DNA from: Nelumbo lutea
Lineage: Eukaryota > Streptophyta > Magnoliopsida > Proteales > Nelumbonaceae
DNA: 64,000 nt
Assembly (NCBI GenBank): GCA_022828595.1
Contig: JAKGHH010000004.1
Location: 22,576,372 to 22,640,371 of the forward strand
Reading direction: 5' to 3'
Shown piece after piece: positions 43,838 through 54,354 of this stretch. Both the position numbers and the translations under genes were made by a program. The number at the start of each line of letters is the position of its first letter. Within the stretch, counting starts at the first letter, position 1. The notes beneath the pieces were generated by a model. That model made no database searches and was not told where the DNA came from. It was given only the letters and a program-made list of their open reading frames with translations.

Positions 43838-44559
43838 CCATGTCACATGTGTGCTGGATGCCTGGATCAATACTTCAAACTAGAATTCCTACTTTGGTAT
43901 TGAGTTCGAAATTAGCTTTTAGGAGCAGATGTCAGCAGGCCAGATCGGGTATATGTAATTTACACCGTGGTATCTTACATGTTAATCTGTTTTTTTTTTT
44001 TTTTTCTTTTTTTTTCTGCCTTTGAAATTTCACTTTGCAGAGAGCTGGTTTCAACTTTCCACAGTTAATTCTATCTCTGAGCAAGGAAAACTCCACTTAT
44101 TCAAATTCTTATATGTTAGGGTACAAATATAGACATCTTCTTTCTCATTTCTACCTATAATGTTTTCTTATATATCTGTTATATATCTTTACTCGGTTAA
44201 TTATATGTTGGTTACATAGGTATGCATATATAATCATTTTTCTAATGTGTATCAAGTGAAAAAGGCATCCATTTAGGTGGTTTATAGATACATCTACTAG
44301 TGATCTAGATGTATGCATGGCTAGACAAAGGTAGAACTATAGAAGGGGCCTGGGATTCAGCAACCAGCAGATAGGTGTAGATGAACATGGGCAACTAATC
44401 AACTCTGGGCTTGTTTCCCATTTCTCTTGCAATAAGTTGGTTTGTCATCTAATCAGTTTAGGGATATGAGATTTCTATTAGGGAACTATTAGATTATACA
44501 TTTTGCTCCCCTATGTGTTGCAGATGTATCCATGGCTTAATTCAATCTACTTTGACAAT
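43838..44559. other. Unassigned intergenic sequence
   Basis: It contains a long T/C tract at 43991-44018. Nothing else was recognised. Confidence 0.4.
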
Positions 44560-45410
44560 GGTAGAAACTATATTTAGATAAGTAACTAGTAGTAATACAT
44601 TTGGTGAAGTAAAAGCAAATTGACATATGAGAAGAGATTTACTTATTTTTTGTTATCACATATGCACACAGGGAAGTTGGGATTGGGATTTGGGGTTGAG
44701 CAGGGTGCATGTAAGGGGCCCACTGGCCATACCATGAAGAACTTGCACTTGCATGGGTCTGATCATCCCACACCTCCAAATTGGAGGAGATGCCAGTGAC
44801 CATATCAACTCCTGGATCATCAGATAAAAAGAGAAGATAAAGGTTTTAAGAATTCATTTGCATTACTTCTAAGTGTTATATTAATTGCAGAAAGGATTTC
44901 GATTTCAGTTAATACATATAGTTCACTACCAGTCTAATTAAAGGTCTACTACAAAAATCCAATATATCAACATACAGAATGATCTTGTATGGAGTCTAAC
45001 CAAAACAATGAATTGTCAATTTACAAGCTATAAACAATAGTGGTTATTGGGAGTTGGGAGAATCTACTTGTGTGACAAGTGGAAACTATTGCCTGTGTTT
45101 TCCCTACTTTTGGGAAAGGCTCCAAACATGGGTACCTTGCTGCTGCTGGTTGGTTTCATGCATGATTCATTAACCACCACCTACTTTAGTACTGGACTCC
45201 ATTTTTCAGAGATACCATACTTAAATTCTTTCATCAAATAACACCTGAACCTGAATCTATGCTCATCCTTTAATTGTCAATGTACAGTAATTAGGCATTC
45301 AATATTAGTGGTTTATGGTGAGACTGGATTCAATAGTTACAGCCTTGTGAGACACCGAAAGGGCGTATAATTTCTGTTGATGTGACAATTATTTTTGATT
45401 TCAAAACAAA
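44560..45410. repeat. Segmental duplication, copy A
   Basis: 44560-44895 matches 46268-46555 (TGGAGGAGATGCCA, TAAAGGTTTTAA blocks). 44905-45410 matches 47800-48460 (TGCCTGTGTTTTCCCTACTT, GGTTTATGGTGAGACTGGAT). The order and orientation are the same. Confidence 0.85.
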
Positions 45411-45584
45411 ACCATGCAATGGAATGTATTCGGATGTCAGTGAATGAGCACATAACGTTACTGCTTAACGAGTGTGAAGATCCCCTGTCGGTTATGGTAT
45501 AGTAAGAAGAGTATAAATACCAAAAAAATTAGGGATATCGGTAAGATGTCAATAAGGCTCAACAAATCAATCAGTAAAGGAAAT

Positions 45585-45657
45585 CGCCCACCATGGGGCT
45601 CGAACCCACGACCACAAGGTTAAGAGCCTTGCGCTCTACCGACTGAGCTAGACGGGC
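45585..45657 (-). tRNA. tRNA-Lys (CTT), apparently intact
   Basis: 73 nt on the minus strand fold as a full cloverleaf. The acceptor stem is GCCCGTC/GGTGGGC with discriminator G. The D stem is GCTC/GAGC with A14, G18 and G19. The anticodon stem CAAGG/CCTTG holds loop CTCTTAA (anticodon CTT), and the T loop is TTCGAGC. One T-stem pair is G-T. A and B boxes are intact (TAGCTCAGTCGG, GGTTCGAGCC). There is no intron. Confidence 0.93.
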
Positions 45658-45876
45658 ATTGTTGTTTAGTGGTTTACTCATAACTAATTTTACAAGCGAT
45701 ATTACTGTCAGTATCAAGAAAAATTTTAATGAGGGCAGACACGAAATGGGGCTCCTTTTTTAGTGATATTACTGTCAATATCAAGAAAATTTGAAATAAG
45801 GAATAGATATACACAATGGTTAAATTCCATCTACTTTGACAATAGTAGAAAATATGTTTAGTATAAGTAATTATTA

Positions 45877-46264
45877 GGCCCCGTTCGCTTTTCAGTAAGT
45901 TATTTATCCAAGTAAATGCAATTATCCAGGAAAGTGTAATTACCTGGGTAAGTGTATTTACCCATGTTCTTTTCATGTTCTTTTACTTCCCAGATAAATA
46001 AGGTAATAACTATTTTAGCTATAAAAATCTATTATTAAAAAGGGTATTTTTGTCCTATTCAAGTGTTAGCAACTTTCCCCCTATGTGGGAAAGTTATTTA
46101 CCCACTTAGGAGATGGGTATCATTTAACTAGGTAAGCGATGCATAGGAAAATAAACTTTTCCTGGTCCCTAGATAAATTTGAAAAAATGAACATGGGATT
46201 CTTGGTCAATAGGAACCAAAATCCTATTGTCCCCCCTCTCAAAATCCAAAAAAAGAACACCCAC
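45877..46264. mobile_element. PIF/Harbinger-type MITE, 388 bp, TSD TTA
   Basis: The left end is GGCCCCGTTCGCTTTT and the right end as reverse complement is GTGGGTGTTCTTTTTTT. TTA lies on both sides (45874-45876, 46265-46267). A related copy is at 53913-54240 (GCATTTACCCATGTTCTTTT). Confidence 0.68.
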
Positions 46265-46679
46265 TTACTAATATATTTGGTGAAGTAAAAGAAAATTGGC
46301 CTGTGAAAAGAGATATTTATTTATTTTTTTCTATCACATATGCACACAAAGAAGTTGGGATTAAGGCAAAGCAGGATGAATGCAAGGCCCAATGGCCATT
46401 TCATGAAGAGCCTGCACTTCCATGGGTTTGATCCCACACCTCTAGATTGGAGGAGATGCCAAGTGACCATCTCAACTTGTGGATCATGGGCTAAAACCAG
46501 AAATTAAAGGTTTTAATAATTCATCTGTAGTGACTTCTAAGTGTCATATTGCAGATTTTTCCTAGTGGATGCACAGAAGGAAGTTGATTTGATGCAAAGA
46601 ATCAGCCAGATGGTCTGATCCATCCAATATTTCACCTAAAAATGATGATACATAGAGGGGTCAAGGCAATAGTGTGCAA

Positions 46680-46680
<1 letters not shown>

Positions 46681-46717
<37 letters not shown>

Positions 46718-46734
46718 ATATATATATATATATA
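46681..46734. repeat. (TCTA)n-(TA)n microsatellite
   Basis: About nine TCTA units followed by a TA run. Confidence 0.93.
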
Positions 46735-46882
46735 AGTGACGTAATCCACGTAGACTTCTTTCTCTCCTTCAAAACTCACCCCAAAACCCCCTTCAATTTT
46801 TTTTTTTAATTTTTGGATTTTTATTTCCACCCACATTCAACCACTCACGTTTCAGACTTTCTCACCCCAACTAAAAGTTTCC

Positions 46883-46885
<3 letters not shown>

Positions 46886-46915
<30 letters not shown>
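46886..46915. repeat. (CT)n microsatellite
   Basis: Uninterrupted CT repeat just upstream of a short ATG frame at 46927. Confidence 0.9.
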
Positions 46916-46918
<3 letters not shown>

Positions 46919-46926
46919 CCACACAA

Positions 46927-47013
46927 ATGGTGATGTGGAAGGGAAGCTTGCCTAAAACCCAAGTAGGTGGAGATGGAGGAAAAGGAAACCTTCCCTATAA
47001 TCTCTCTCCCTAG
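46927..47013 (+). CDS. Very short open frame, 28 codons, doubtful
   Basis: The frame starts MVMWKGSLPKTQ and ends YNLSP before a stop at 47011-47013. It follows a CT-rich, leader-like stretch, which is typical of plant 5' UTRs. No family is recognised, and no intron or downstream exon could be tied to it. It is probably chance or the relic of a gene 5' end. Confidence 0.15.
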   Translation: MVMWKGSLPKTQVGGDGGKGNLPYNLSP

Positions 47014-48813
47014 ATATCTAAATAAATTCCATTAGATATTAAATAATATACATATAAACTACTAAAATTAGCTAATCATTGATTTACCTAAATTACAAAG
47101 GTGAACTTTTATTAATTGTGATTAGTAAATTTTTTAATTACTTTGATTTATCCGTTAACGTTAACGTACTAGATATATAAATTTGTTCAAAGTGAGCCAG
47201 TAAAGTTCAAATTAGAAAGCTAGTTAAATTACTAAATTAGCAAATTACTTAATTTTCTTAAGTTAGTGAATTAGAAAATTACAAAAATTACTGAATCAAA
47301 GTTCAGTGAACTTCTTAAAATTACTCATTTAATAAAGTTAGTTAACAATAAAATTAATAATTACTAAAACTACTAGAAATTAGTATATTAGTAACATGTT
47401 AATAATTATTAAAATTTATGGTAAATAGTACATTATTAAATTAGTAAATTAGAACATTAATAAATTAGTAAAGGTACCGTGAATTACTAAATTAAAAAAT
47501 TAGTAACTAATGATGTTATTATAAATTATTTAATAATTTACTAATAAAGTTACTATTTTAAGTAAATGAGTAAAATTAGTAAGTTAGAAAAATTAAAAAT
47601 TAGAAAATTTGTTAAATTTTCTTGTACTATAGATACCCTTGTCTTTTGCTTTGTTGCTTATGTGTGTAAATAAGCAATTTCATAGCTTTTGGTAGTTGAA
47701 TTCAGCTGTTGATGAAATGGGATTTCTGATCAATGATATTGAGCTCCCTTGGCTGAAAGGCGTTGGATTTTCAGTTAATAGTTCACTACCAGTGTAATTA
47801 AAGGACTAGTAAAAAATATAATATATTTGTTTTTCAACAGGATGATCTTGTAATGGAGTCAAGAGGGCGGAGTCAGAAATTTTTTACGAAGGAGCAAAAT
47901 CTAAAGTGGAATGGGGAGGGGGAATAAGTATTGATGGGCCCATAGGAAGGCCAAGTATTAGGGTGGGGAGTTTAGGAGAGGGAATTTTACATAGAAAACT
48001 CTATTCGAAGTGGAGAATTTGGACCACAGGGGGAGCCATGGCTACCCTGGGTCCCCCCTGAGAGTCTATGAATTGTCAATTTACAAGTTATAGGCAATAG
48101 TGGTTATTGGGACTTGGGAGAATCTACTTGTGTGACCTGTGAATACTGTTGCCTGTGTTTTCCCTACTTTTGAGAAATGTTCCAAACATAGGTACCTTGC
48201 TACTGGTTGGTTTCATGCATGATTCATGAACCACCACCTACTTTAGTGGACTCCATTTTTGAGAGCTACCATACTTAAATCTTTCACCAAATAAGGCCCC
48301 TGAACCTGAATCTGTGCTCAACCTTCAATTGTCAATGTACCATAATTAGACATCCAATATTAGTGGTTTATGGTGAGACTGGATTCGGTAGCCAAACCCT
48401 TGTGACAACACTGAAAGGGTGTATAATTCTATTGATGTGACAATTATTTTTAATTTCATTCACTGTATTACCCTTGTAATTACAGTGAATGAATACACAA
48501 ATATTATACATCTTTCTCAAAAGTTGATTTTAATCTTTTAGAAAGGTATTTTAAGAGACATGTGCAAAAACGCATCTAAATTAATGTGTTTACTTCATAG
48601 ATGGATTTATTCTAGGGTTTTTAGGCAATTATTTGCTTTTAATATCAATAAAAAAAATAATATTTTTATATAATAATCAAAATAGGATAACTTTTATTGG
48701 AAAAATATGAAGGGCAGTAGACACTGTTGCTCGTCATCCTCCTCTGCCTCTGTATTCACCCGCTTCGACGGTGCATGAGGGGGCAGAGGAGGCGTTCCCA
48801 TGGACTGTTCTGC

Positions 48814-49499
48814 TCAGTAGTTTGTTTCCCGCCCATCACTCCACTCACTCATTTTCTTTTGCTCGGTTGCTCCACCTCCTGAGCCTCCTTTGTTATTGTT
48901 AGAATTATTTAGGGAGCTTTTCAACATCTCTAATAGTGTCCCGTTGGATGAAGAGCTCCTTTTTATCTGTTCAAGAAGTTCGTTGCGTGTTATTATTCTT
49001 CCTCTTAGCTTTGGGCTCCAGACTGCCTTCACGATCTGCACTACCCATGCTTGCCAAGACAGGATTCGAGCTGGGTGGGGTGGTTTGCCTAGCATTCGCG
49101 TTTGAATTTTTGTTGGCGGTCGTGTTGGTATGGCCCTTATTGTTGCCCGTTCTTGAGCTTCTAACACCCGACGTTGTGGGCCATTCTCTCGTCTTCTTCT
49201 TGTCATCGGCTACAGTCGCAAATGAGTCATCAACTTGCTTTCTATCGACAACCGGTTTCTCATCGACCGTTGCTGTTACTAGTCGTTGCTTCCCTTTCCT
49301 ATCTATGCTTGTCGTAGAATAAGCTTTGGTAGAGATTGAGCTGCGTTTATGATAGGCAATTATGGGAGCAGCAGGCTTTGGTGTAAGAAGCATTGAATCC
49401 TGTGGTTCGTTTTTGGATGGTACTGGAAGAACAGGAAGAGGTGGTGGAGGTGGGTCCTAGATCTGTGGGCTGATCTAATTTCCGAGGTCTTTTCGCCAT
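48814..49499 (-). pseudogene. Gene fragment inside the Mutator element, unrecognised protein
   Basis: The minus strand starts with ATG at 49499 (MAKRPRKLDQPTDLGP). The coding sense then moves to another frame (PPPPPPLPVLPVPSKNEP, SMLLTPKPAAPIIAYHKRSS) that is open to 48971. It moves again to a frame ending ITRNELLEQIKRSSSSNGTL, then a Gly/Asn-rich tail, and stops near 48814. Codon use, base composition and low-complexity Ser/Asn/Lys-rich segments differ from the AT-rich surroundings. I do not recognise the parent protein. The frame shifts make a functional product unlikely. Confidence 0.6.
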
Positions 49500-49544
49500 C
49501 TCCTTTCTGACGACGTCTCCAAGTGCAATTGCGACGAAGGACTT

Positions 49545-49740
49545 AGACGAGTTTTTGGGGAAGAATACAGTCGCATTGCTAAAGAGGAGAAGCTTCTGTA
49601 CGTGGCCGGACCAAGATCAAGATGTTGGAATACAGTCGTCACACTGGGGAACTCGTCTTTAGCAATGCGACTGGCCTCAGTGTGACGACGTCACTGTTTC
49701 AAGATCAAGATGTTTCCAGACCAAGCTTCTGTACCTAGTC
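49545..49740. repeat. Rearranged inverted/direct repeat within the Mutator element
   Basis: AATACAGTCGCATTGCTAAAG (about 49565) recurs inverted as CTTTAGCAATGCGACTGG (about 49650). TCAAGATCAAGATGTT occurs twice directly (about 49615, 49700), as does AGCTTCTGTAC (about 49590, 49723). Confidence 0.8.
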
Positions 49741-50145
49741 GTATCCTACAAATCGAAAAAAAAAAAAAAAAAAATCATCAGCAGCTGCAATGTGGTTTTC
49801 CGGCCAATTAAGTAGTTTTTCGGCACAATCTGTAAATTATTTGTCTTTTTTGCGTGGACATCATTCAGACATTATCATATTGGTCATGATAACTATTGCC
49901 AAGCGGGAAAGAAAATTATGATCCATTCGCATGAATACAGAGGCAGAGAGGAAGACGAGCAACAGTTTCCACTGCTTTTTTTTTTTTTTTTGATATTTTC
50001 AAAAAAAAGTTAGTTCCATTTTGATTATTATATAAAAATATTATTTTTTATTGATATTAAGGGCAAAAATTTTCCGCTAGAAACCCTTTATTCTATGAAT
50101 ATTTTGACAACTGTCTACTAAATTTGTTTTCAAAAAATTTATTTA

Positions 50146-50249
50146 GACTCAGTTTGGAAAGAGTACAAATACAAATTTGTAGGGTACAAAATCTTGTACT
50201 TTGTATTATTTTGTATATATTTATATTTATACTATTTCCAAATTGAGCC
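50146..50249. mobile_element. Tourist-type MITE, 104 bp, TSD TTA
   Basis: The ends are GACTCAGTTTGGAAAGAGTA and, as reverse complement, GGCTCAATTTGGAAATAGTA (16 of 20 identical). TTA lies at 50143-50145 and 50250-50252. The internal GTACAAATACAAATTTGTAG is also found at the right end of the 33055-36728 element. Confidence 0.82.
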
Positions 50250-50454
50250 TTAGTGTTTAAGAGTGTGACTACTACTTATTAGATCCACTTAGGGCTGTCA
50301 ACCTAAAATTCATTAATTGAAGTCATGAAATTCTTTTATAGATTCTGAGGTGTCACTTTTCTAAAGAAGAAAACTAAAATCAAAATATATATATAAATAA
50401 ATCTTAAAATTTAAAATTAGAAGTTAAAAAATTATAAGAATATTTGTATATGTA

Positions 50455-50880
50455 TAGGAATCATGACCTTGGATGAATCGGCCAAAACCCAAATGACAGT
50501 CAAACCAACTCGGTTAAAATAATCAAAATCATAATCTGACCCTAAAGTCAAATATACTTAACCTTAATTCGATCCATATGATTGGGTTACATTAAGATAA
50601 AATACGCCAACCGTGGGGCTCGAACCCACGACCACAAGGTTATGAGCGTTGCGCTCTACCGACTGAGCCAGACGGGCATCGTCGTTTGGTGATTTACTCA
50701 TAGTCAATCCACCAATTTTACAAGCGCGATACTACTGTCGATATCAAGAAGAATTTTAACGAGGGCAGATACGAAATGGGGCTCCTTTTTTGGGGTTTCC
50801 TACTTCTGAGATAGATTGGAATAATTTATTTACACTTTGTCCTACATTGAGAGAGATATTCGCGAACATTCTTGAGAAAA
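50455..50880. repeat. tRNA-Lys-containing duplicated segment, copy 2
   Basis: Sequence on both sides of the tRNA matches 54355-54790: GGCCAAAACCCAAATGAC and CCATATGATTGGGT upstream, AAATGGGGCTCCTTTTTTGG and CCTACATTGAGAGA downstream. The downstream part is also shared with 45658-45770. Confidence 0.85.
50605..50677 (-). tRNA. tRNA-Lys-derived locus with CAT anticodon, probable pseudogene
   Basis: The 73-nt sequence is clearly a tRNA-Lys body (GCCCGTC start, intact D and T arms). The anticodon loop is CTCATAA, so the anticodon is CAT (Met) instead of CTT. The anticodon stem has a C-C mismatch (CAACG/CCTTG), and the acceptor stem has one mismatch (C4 against T69). A and B boxes remain. It is either a decayed copy or an anticodon-switched tRNA. 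Confidence 0.85.
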
Positions 50881-51299
50881 TTTGTTATTGGAGAAATTGT
50901 TTAAAATTCATCATGAGTTTTTAACATTTTTCTTAAATTCATTATAATTTTTTAAAATGTCTAAGACTCACTATATCAACACGTGAATACTATTTATTAG
51001 ATCCATTTAGAGATGTTAATGGATCAGGTTTTACACGATTTGCCTCAACCCTAACCCGACCCTCCAGTGCCTCAACCTGAACCAACTATACCCAGCTTAA
51101 AATTGCATAATTCCCGAACCCAACTTTATAGGGTCTAACCTGATACTAATGCAACCCGACTTGTAGTGTTTCAACTGTACTGTTTTTTAACATGTTCTGA
51201 AGACTTAAAATTCATTAACTGAAGTCACGAAATTATTTTGTAGATTGTAAGGTATCACTACTTTTCCCATTTAAAAAGAGAAGAAAACTAAAATCAAGA

Positions 51300-52130
51300 T
51301 ATACACATGTAACCCCAACACCTCTTCAATGCGCCAGTTAGGGGGTCTTCTTCCTGGAAAGGGGTTTGTAAAATCAGACCCGTTTTAAAACAAAAGGGTG
51401 TTGCCGACTTATTGGGGATGGGAGGATCCATGGATTCCTGAAGTACATAAATTTACACTCGCTAATTCTCTAAGAAATGAGAATTTGGGTGTGAAACTTG
51501 TAAGTGAACTGCTTACACACTCTCGAGAGTGGAATGAAAACTTGTTAGAAGCTCTTTTTCCTAATGATATTCAGGTGGCAATCAAAAAGGTTGGCGTTTC
51601 CAGTCTAACTACGATGTTAGTGACACAAGGTTTTCTAGAGGTACGGGAACGGGCCTTTTGGGTGAAACTTTGAAAAGCTAAAATCTATCCCTTTGAAAAT
51701 TATTGCAAGGAGTGGTGTTCACCAAGAATAGGTGGTGGGGTGATTATGTGGATTGATGTTGCGTCTTTTGTAGACCTGTTCATGGGCCGGGTTGCTCGAT
51801 GGGCTAGCCCGGCCCGACTTGGCCTTCGGACGGGCTTGAGCATGTGTTTTAGCCCATGGGCTTGACCTTGGGCCTAAAAGCCTAAGCCTGACTATTTTAT
51901 GGGTTGGGTTCGAGATTTGTTAAAAAAGCCCAGCCTGACTTTTCCTAAACTGCCTAACCCTAACCCTAAATACTTAAAATTTTACTTTTCATTCTCCTTT
52001 CTCACTCTCACTCTCAGAAGCGGCTCTCATTTCTCCCTCTCAAACTCTCAGAACCGATGAATCTAGTTGCACCTGCAAACTCAGTCACTCGTGGCCGACG
52101 CCACCAAAAGTAGTCATTTCTCTCTTCGGC

Positions 52131-52169
<39 letters not shown>

Positions 52170-52720
52170 GCCAGCACCGTTATCATCTTCTTTCTTTTCA
52201 TTATCATTTCTCTCTCTTCTTAGAACTATGTCTTCTATCTTCTTAGTTCTCTCTCTAGTTGGCGCCACCAGAACCCAGGCGCACCGTTTTCATTCTGCGA
52301 ACTCAGGCACTAGAAACTGATGCCACCAGATCTAGATCGTCTCTCTCTCTCTCTCTCTCTAGCAGTGAGTTCTCTTTCTCTCTCTCTCTCTCTGGCCAGC
52401 ATTGTTGTCATCTTCTATCTTCTCACTTTCTCAGTTTCTATTCTCATTCTCAAACTCCCAGGAATCGGCGAACTCAACAAGAATCATTCAATCCTTAGAG
52501 GGCACTGGCGCTCAGACTTCCAAGTCGGGCTTTGGGCTCGGGCCTAAAAAATTTATGTTAATAAAGAGCAAAACCCCGGCCCAGCTCGGCCCATGAACAT
52601 GTCTAGTCTTTTGTAATGGAGATATAGAAGCATTGGGGCATTTGTTCTTATCTTGTGCTTTTTCTAAAATTGTGTGGTTTGGAGTGATATGTTGGCATAT
52701 TGATAATTAGGGGAAATTTC
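51300..52720 (+). mobile_element. Plus-strand LINE fragment split by a hAT MITE
   Basis: The frame 51398-51673 reads WGWEDPWIPEVHKFTLANSL, VSELLTHSREWNENLLEALF and AIKKVG, the region between RT and zf-RVT. After the MITE, CNGDIEALGHLFLSCAFSKI (52614-52680) is the zf-RVT. Removing the MITE and one TSD copy joins the two parts. Confidence 0.75.
51771..52605. mobile_element. hAT-type MITE, 835 bp, perfect TSD GTCTTTTG
   Basis: The ends are TAGACCTGTTCATGGGCCGG and, as reverse complement, TAGACATGTTCATGGGCCGA. The exact 8-bp duplication lies at 51763-51770 and 52606-52613. Subterminal parts are rich in GGGC/GCCC. The interior holds several (CT)n tracts (52137-52169, 52341-52357, 52377-52394) between internally repeated GCCACCAGA/CTAG blocks. 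Confidence 0.9.
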
Positions 52721-52802
52721 TCATTGCATGAGCTTGTTCTATCGAAGTGATGGATGCAAAAACCACAAAAATGTGAGTTTTACTTTTGGTAATGGAGACA
52801 AT

Positions 52803-53695
52803 CAAGGTTTAAAGTATCGAAAAGGTAACTTTAATAAACATATCGAGATATGCTTTGGAAACGTATACATACGGACGAAAAATCAAGATACTCATGGATA
52901 CACTAGAAAAAAGAAAACATCATTAAAAATATGAACAATAAGAAAAATGAGTTTTATGTTAGTATAACTAATTTATTTAAGCATAAAAACCATTCTTTAA
53001 TGATTTATATAAAGTATCGGGATATAATTAGTAATCATTGAAAAATAATAGAAGAACTAAAATGTGTGTATATATATACTAATATTTATTAGTTAATATT
53101 TTTTTAAAATCATTTATTAGTTAACATTTATTATATATAGATTTAGATAATATTTATTATGTATACAAGTTAATATATACCTTAATTTTTAATAAATAAA
53201 TATAACTTGTTTCAACTTATTATTATATAAATATTAATAATCAAATTTATAGCATTTATAGGGAAACATCCACCAAGGCAAAAAAGATTGCTTTAAGTAT
53301 AAAAAAAATGTGTCATTTTAATAAGTAATTAAGGTTGGCATAACAGTTAAGTAATTATTGTTATAAGAAAATGAGTTGGGTTTGAAACTTGTTACCTTTG
53401 GTTTGTGATTTTTAACAAGTTATTTCACTTAAATAACATTTAATGACATATTAAATGTTGTAATAAAATGTAACTTAAATGAGAATTTAATTAAATTATA
53501 TTAGCATTTAGTGATGTCTCAAACTTTAAGACTTAATTAAAATTGATATTAATGAAATATAAGAGATAAGTTAAATTTAAATTTTTAAAAAAAGAGGAAA
53601 ATTAAATTTAGTTGATACATAATGCACATTGGCCCATTTCGGGTATGTATCGGCGTGGCCGTATCGGCCGATACGTTATGAAATTTAAAACCTTG
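52803..53695. mobile_element. hAT-like element, 893 bp, CAAGGTTT ends
   Basis: The left end is CAAGGTTTAAAGTATCG and the right end as reverse complement is CAAGGTTTTAAATTTCATAA. The flanking 8-mers are GAGACAAT (52795-52802) and GAGACAAC (53696-53703). The interior is very AT-rich and has no coding frame. A GTATCGGCCGATAC palindrome lies near the right end. Confidence 0.68.
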
Positions 53696-53912
53696 GAGAC
53701 AACAGTCGATTATATATTACGGAAGGTGGATTCAAATCAAAGGTGATTGCTTGTTGTTGATTACACACATGCAAGGTTCAAGGTCAAGGTCAACAGTACC
53801 ATGGAGATGGAGGCATATGTTGAACGATGCAAAGACTATTGCTGACTCACATTGTCTATTGTCCTTTTCCCATGTTAAAAGAAACACCAATGTACTAGTT
53901 CAAAAAGTTGTT

Positions 53913-54240
53913 ATTTGGGCCGTTTGTTTTTTGGTAAATTACTTACTCAGGTAAATGCAATTACTTGGGTAAGTTTTCTTGAAAACACTTACCTGGATAA
54001 CTGCATTTACCCATGTTCTTTTATTTCTCATGTAAAAAGGCAATGACCATTTTATCCATAAAGATACACTATTAAAAGGGGCATTTTTGTTCCATTCAAG
54101 TGGTGGCAACTTTCCCCTAGGTGGGAAAAGTTATTTACCCACCTAATAGATTAAATTATATTTAATACCTAGGAAAATAAACATTCCCTCATCCCTACAT
54201 AAATTTGAAAAAAGAACATGAAATTCTTGGTCAATAGGAG
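53913..54240. repeat. Second copy of the 45.9-kb MITE family
   Basis: It shares GCATTTACCCATGTTCTTTT, AGTTATTTACCCAC and TTCTTGGTCAATAGGA with 45877-46264. The right end is truncated or altered. Confidence 0.72.
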
Positions 54241-54354
54241 CTTGATCTAATGTATTAAATTATATTTTATAGAAAAAAAAGAAAAAAGAAACTTAAACTT
54301 TAAAGTTATTAGAATTAGAAGTCAAAATTTTACAAGAATACTTTTATATGTACA

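Larger units (their letters stand above)
46268..48460. repeat. Segmental duplication, copy B, expanded by insertions
   Basis: It matches copy A in two blocks (46268-46555 and 47800-48460), separated by about 1.2 kb of AT-rich and microsatellite sequence. A roughly 210-bp insertion (about 47860-48068) beginning AGTCAAGAGGGCGGAGTCAG splits the second block. Confidence 0.82.
48615..50086. mobile_element. Mutator-like element (Pack-MULE type), 1,472 bp, perfect 9-bp TSD
   Basis: Long terminal inverted repeats of about 155 bp (48615-about 48770 and about 49930-50086) share AATATCAATAAAAA, TATTTTTATATAATAATCAA and CTGCCTCTGTATTCA words. The ends are GGGTTTTTAGGCAATTATTT and, as reverse complement, GGGTTTCTAGCGGAAAATTT. 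The flanking duplication TTTATTCTA (48606-48614 and 50087-50095) is exact and 9 bp long, the Mutator hallmark. The interior has no transposase but a GC-richer gene-like fragment (48814-49499) and a rearranged inverted repeat (about 49545-49740). Confidence 0.9.
50253..51299. other. Region around the second tRNA locus
   Basis: Outside the tRNA it contains flanks shared with the 54.5-kb tRNA copy (see repeat entry). From 50289 it contains TAGGGCTGTCAACC, a hAT-MITE-like end without a partner. Confidence 0.4.

Noticed and set aside
47725..47775. miR159/miR319-like word (GAGCTCCCTTGGCTGAAAGG)
   Set aside because: Some resemblance to the miR319 star region, but no complementary arm lies within several hundred bases on either side.
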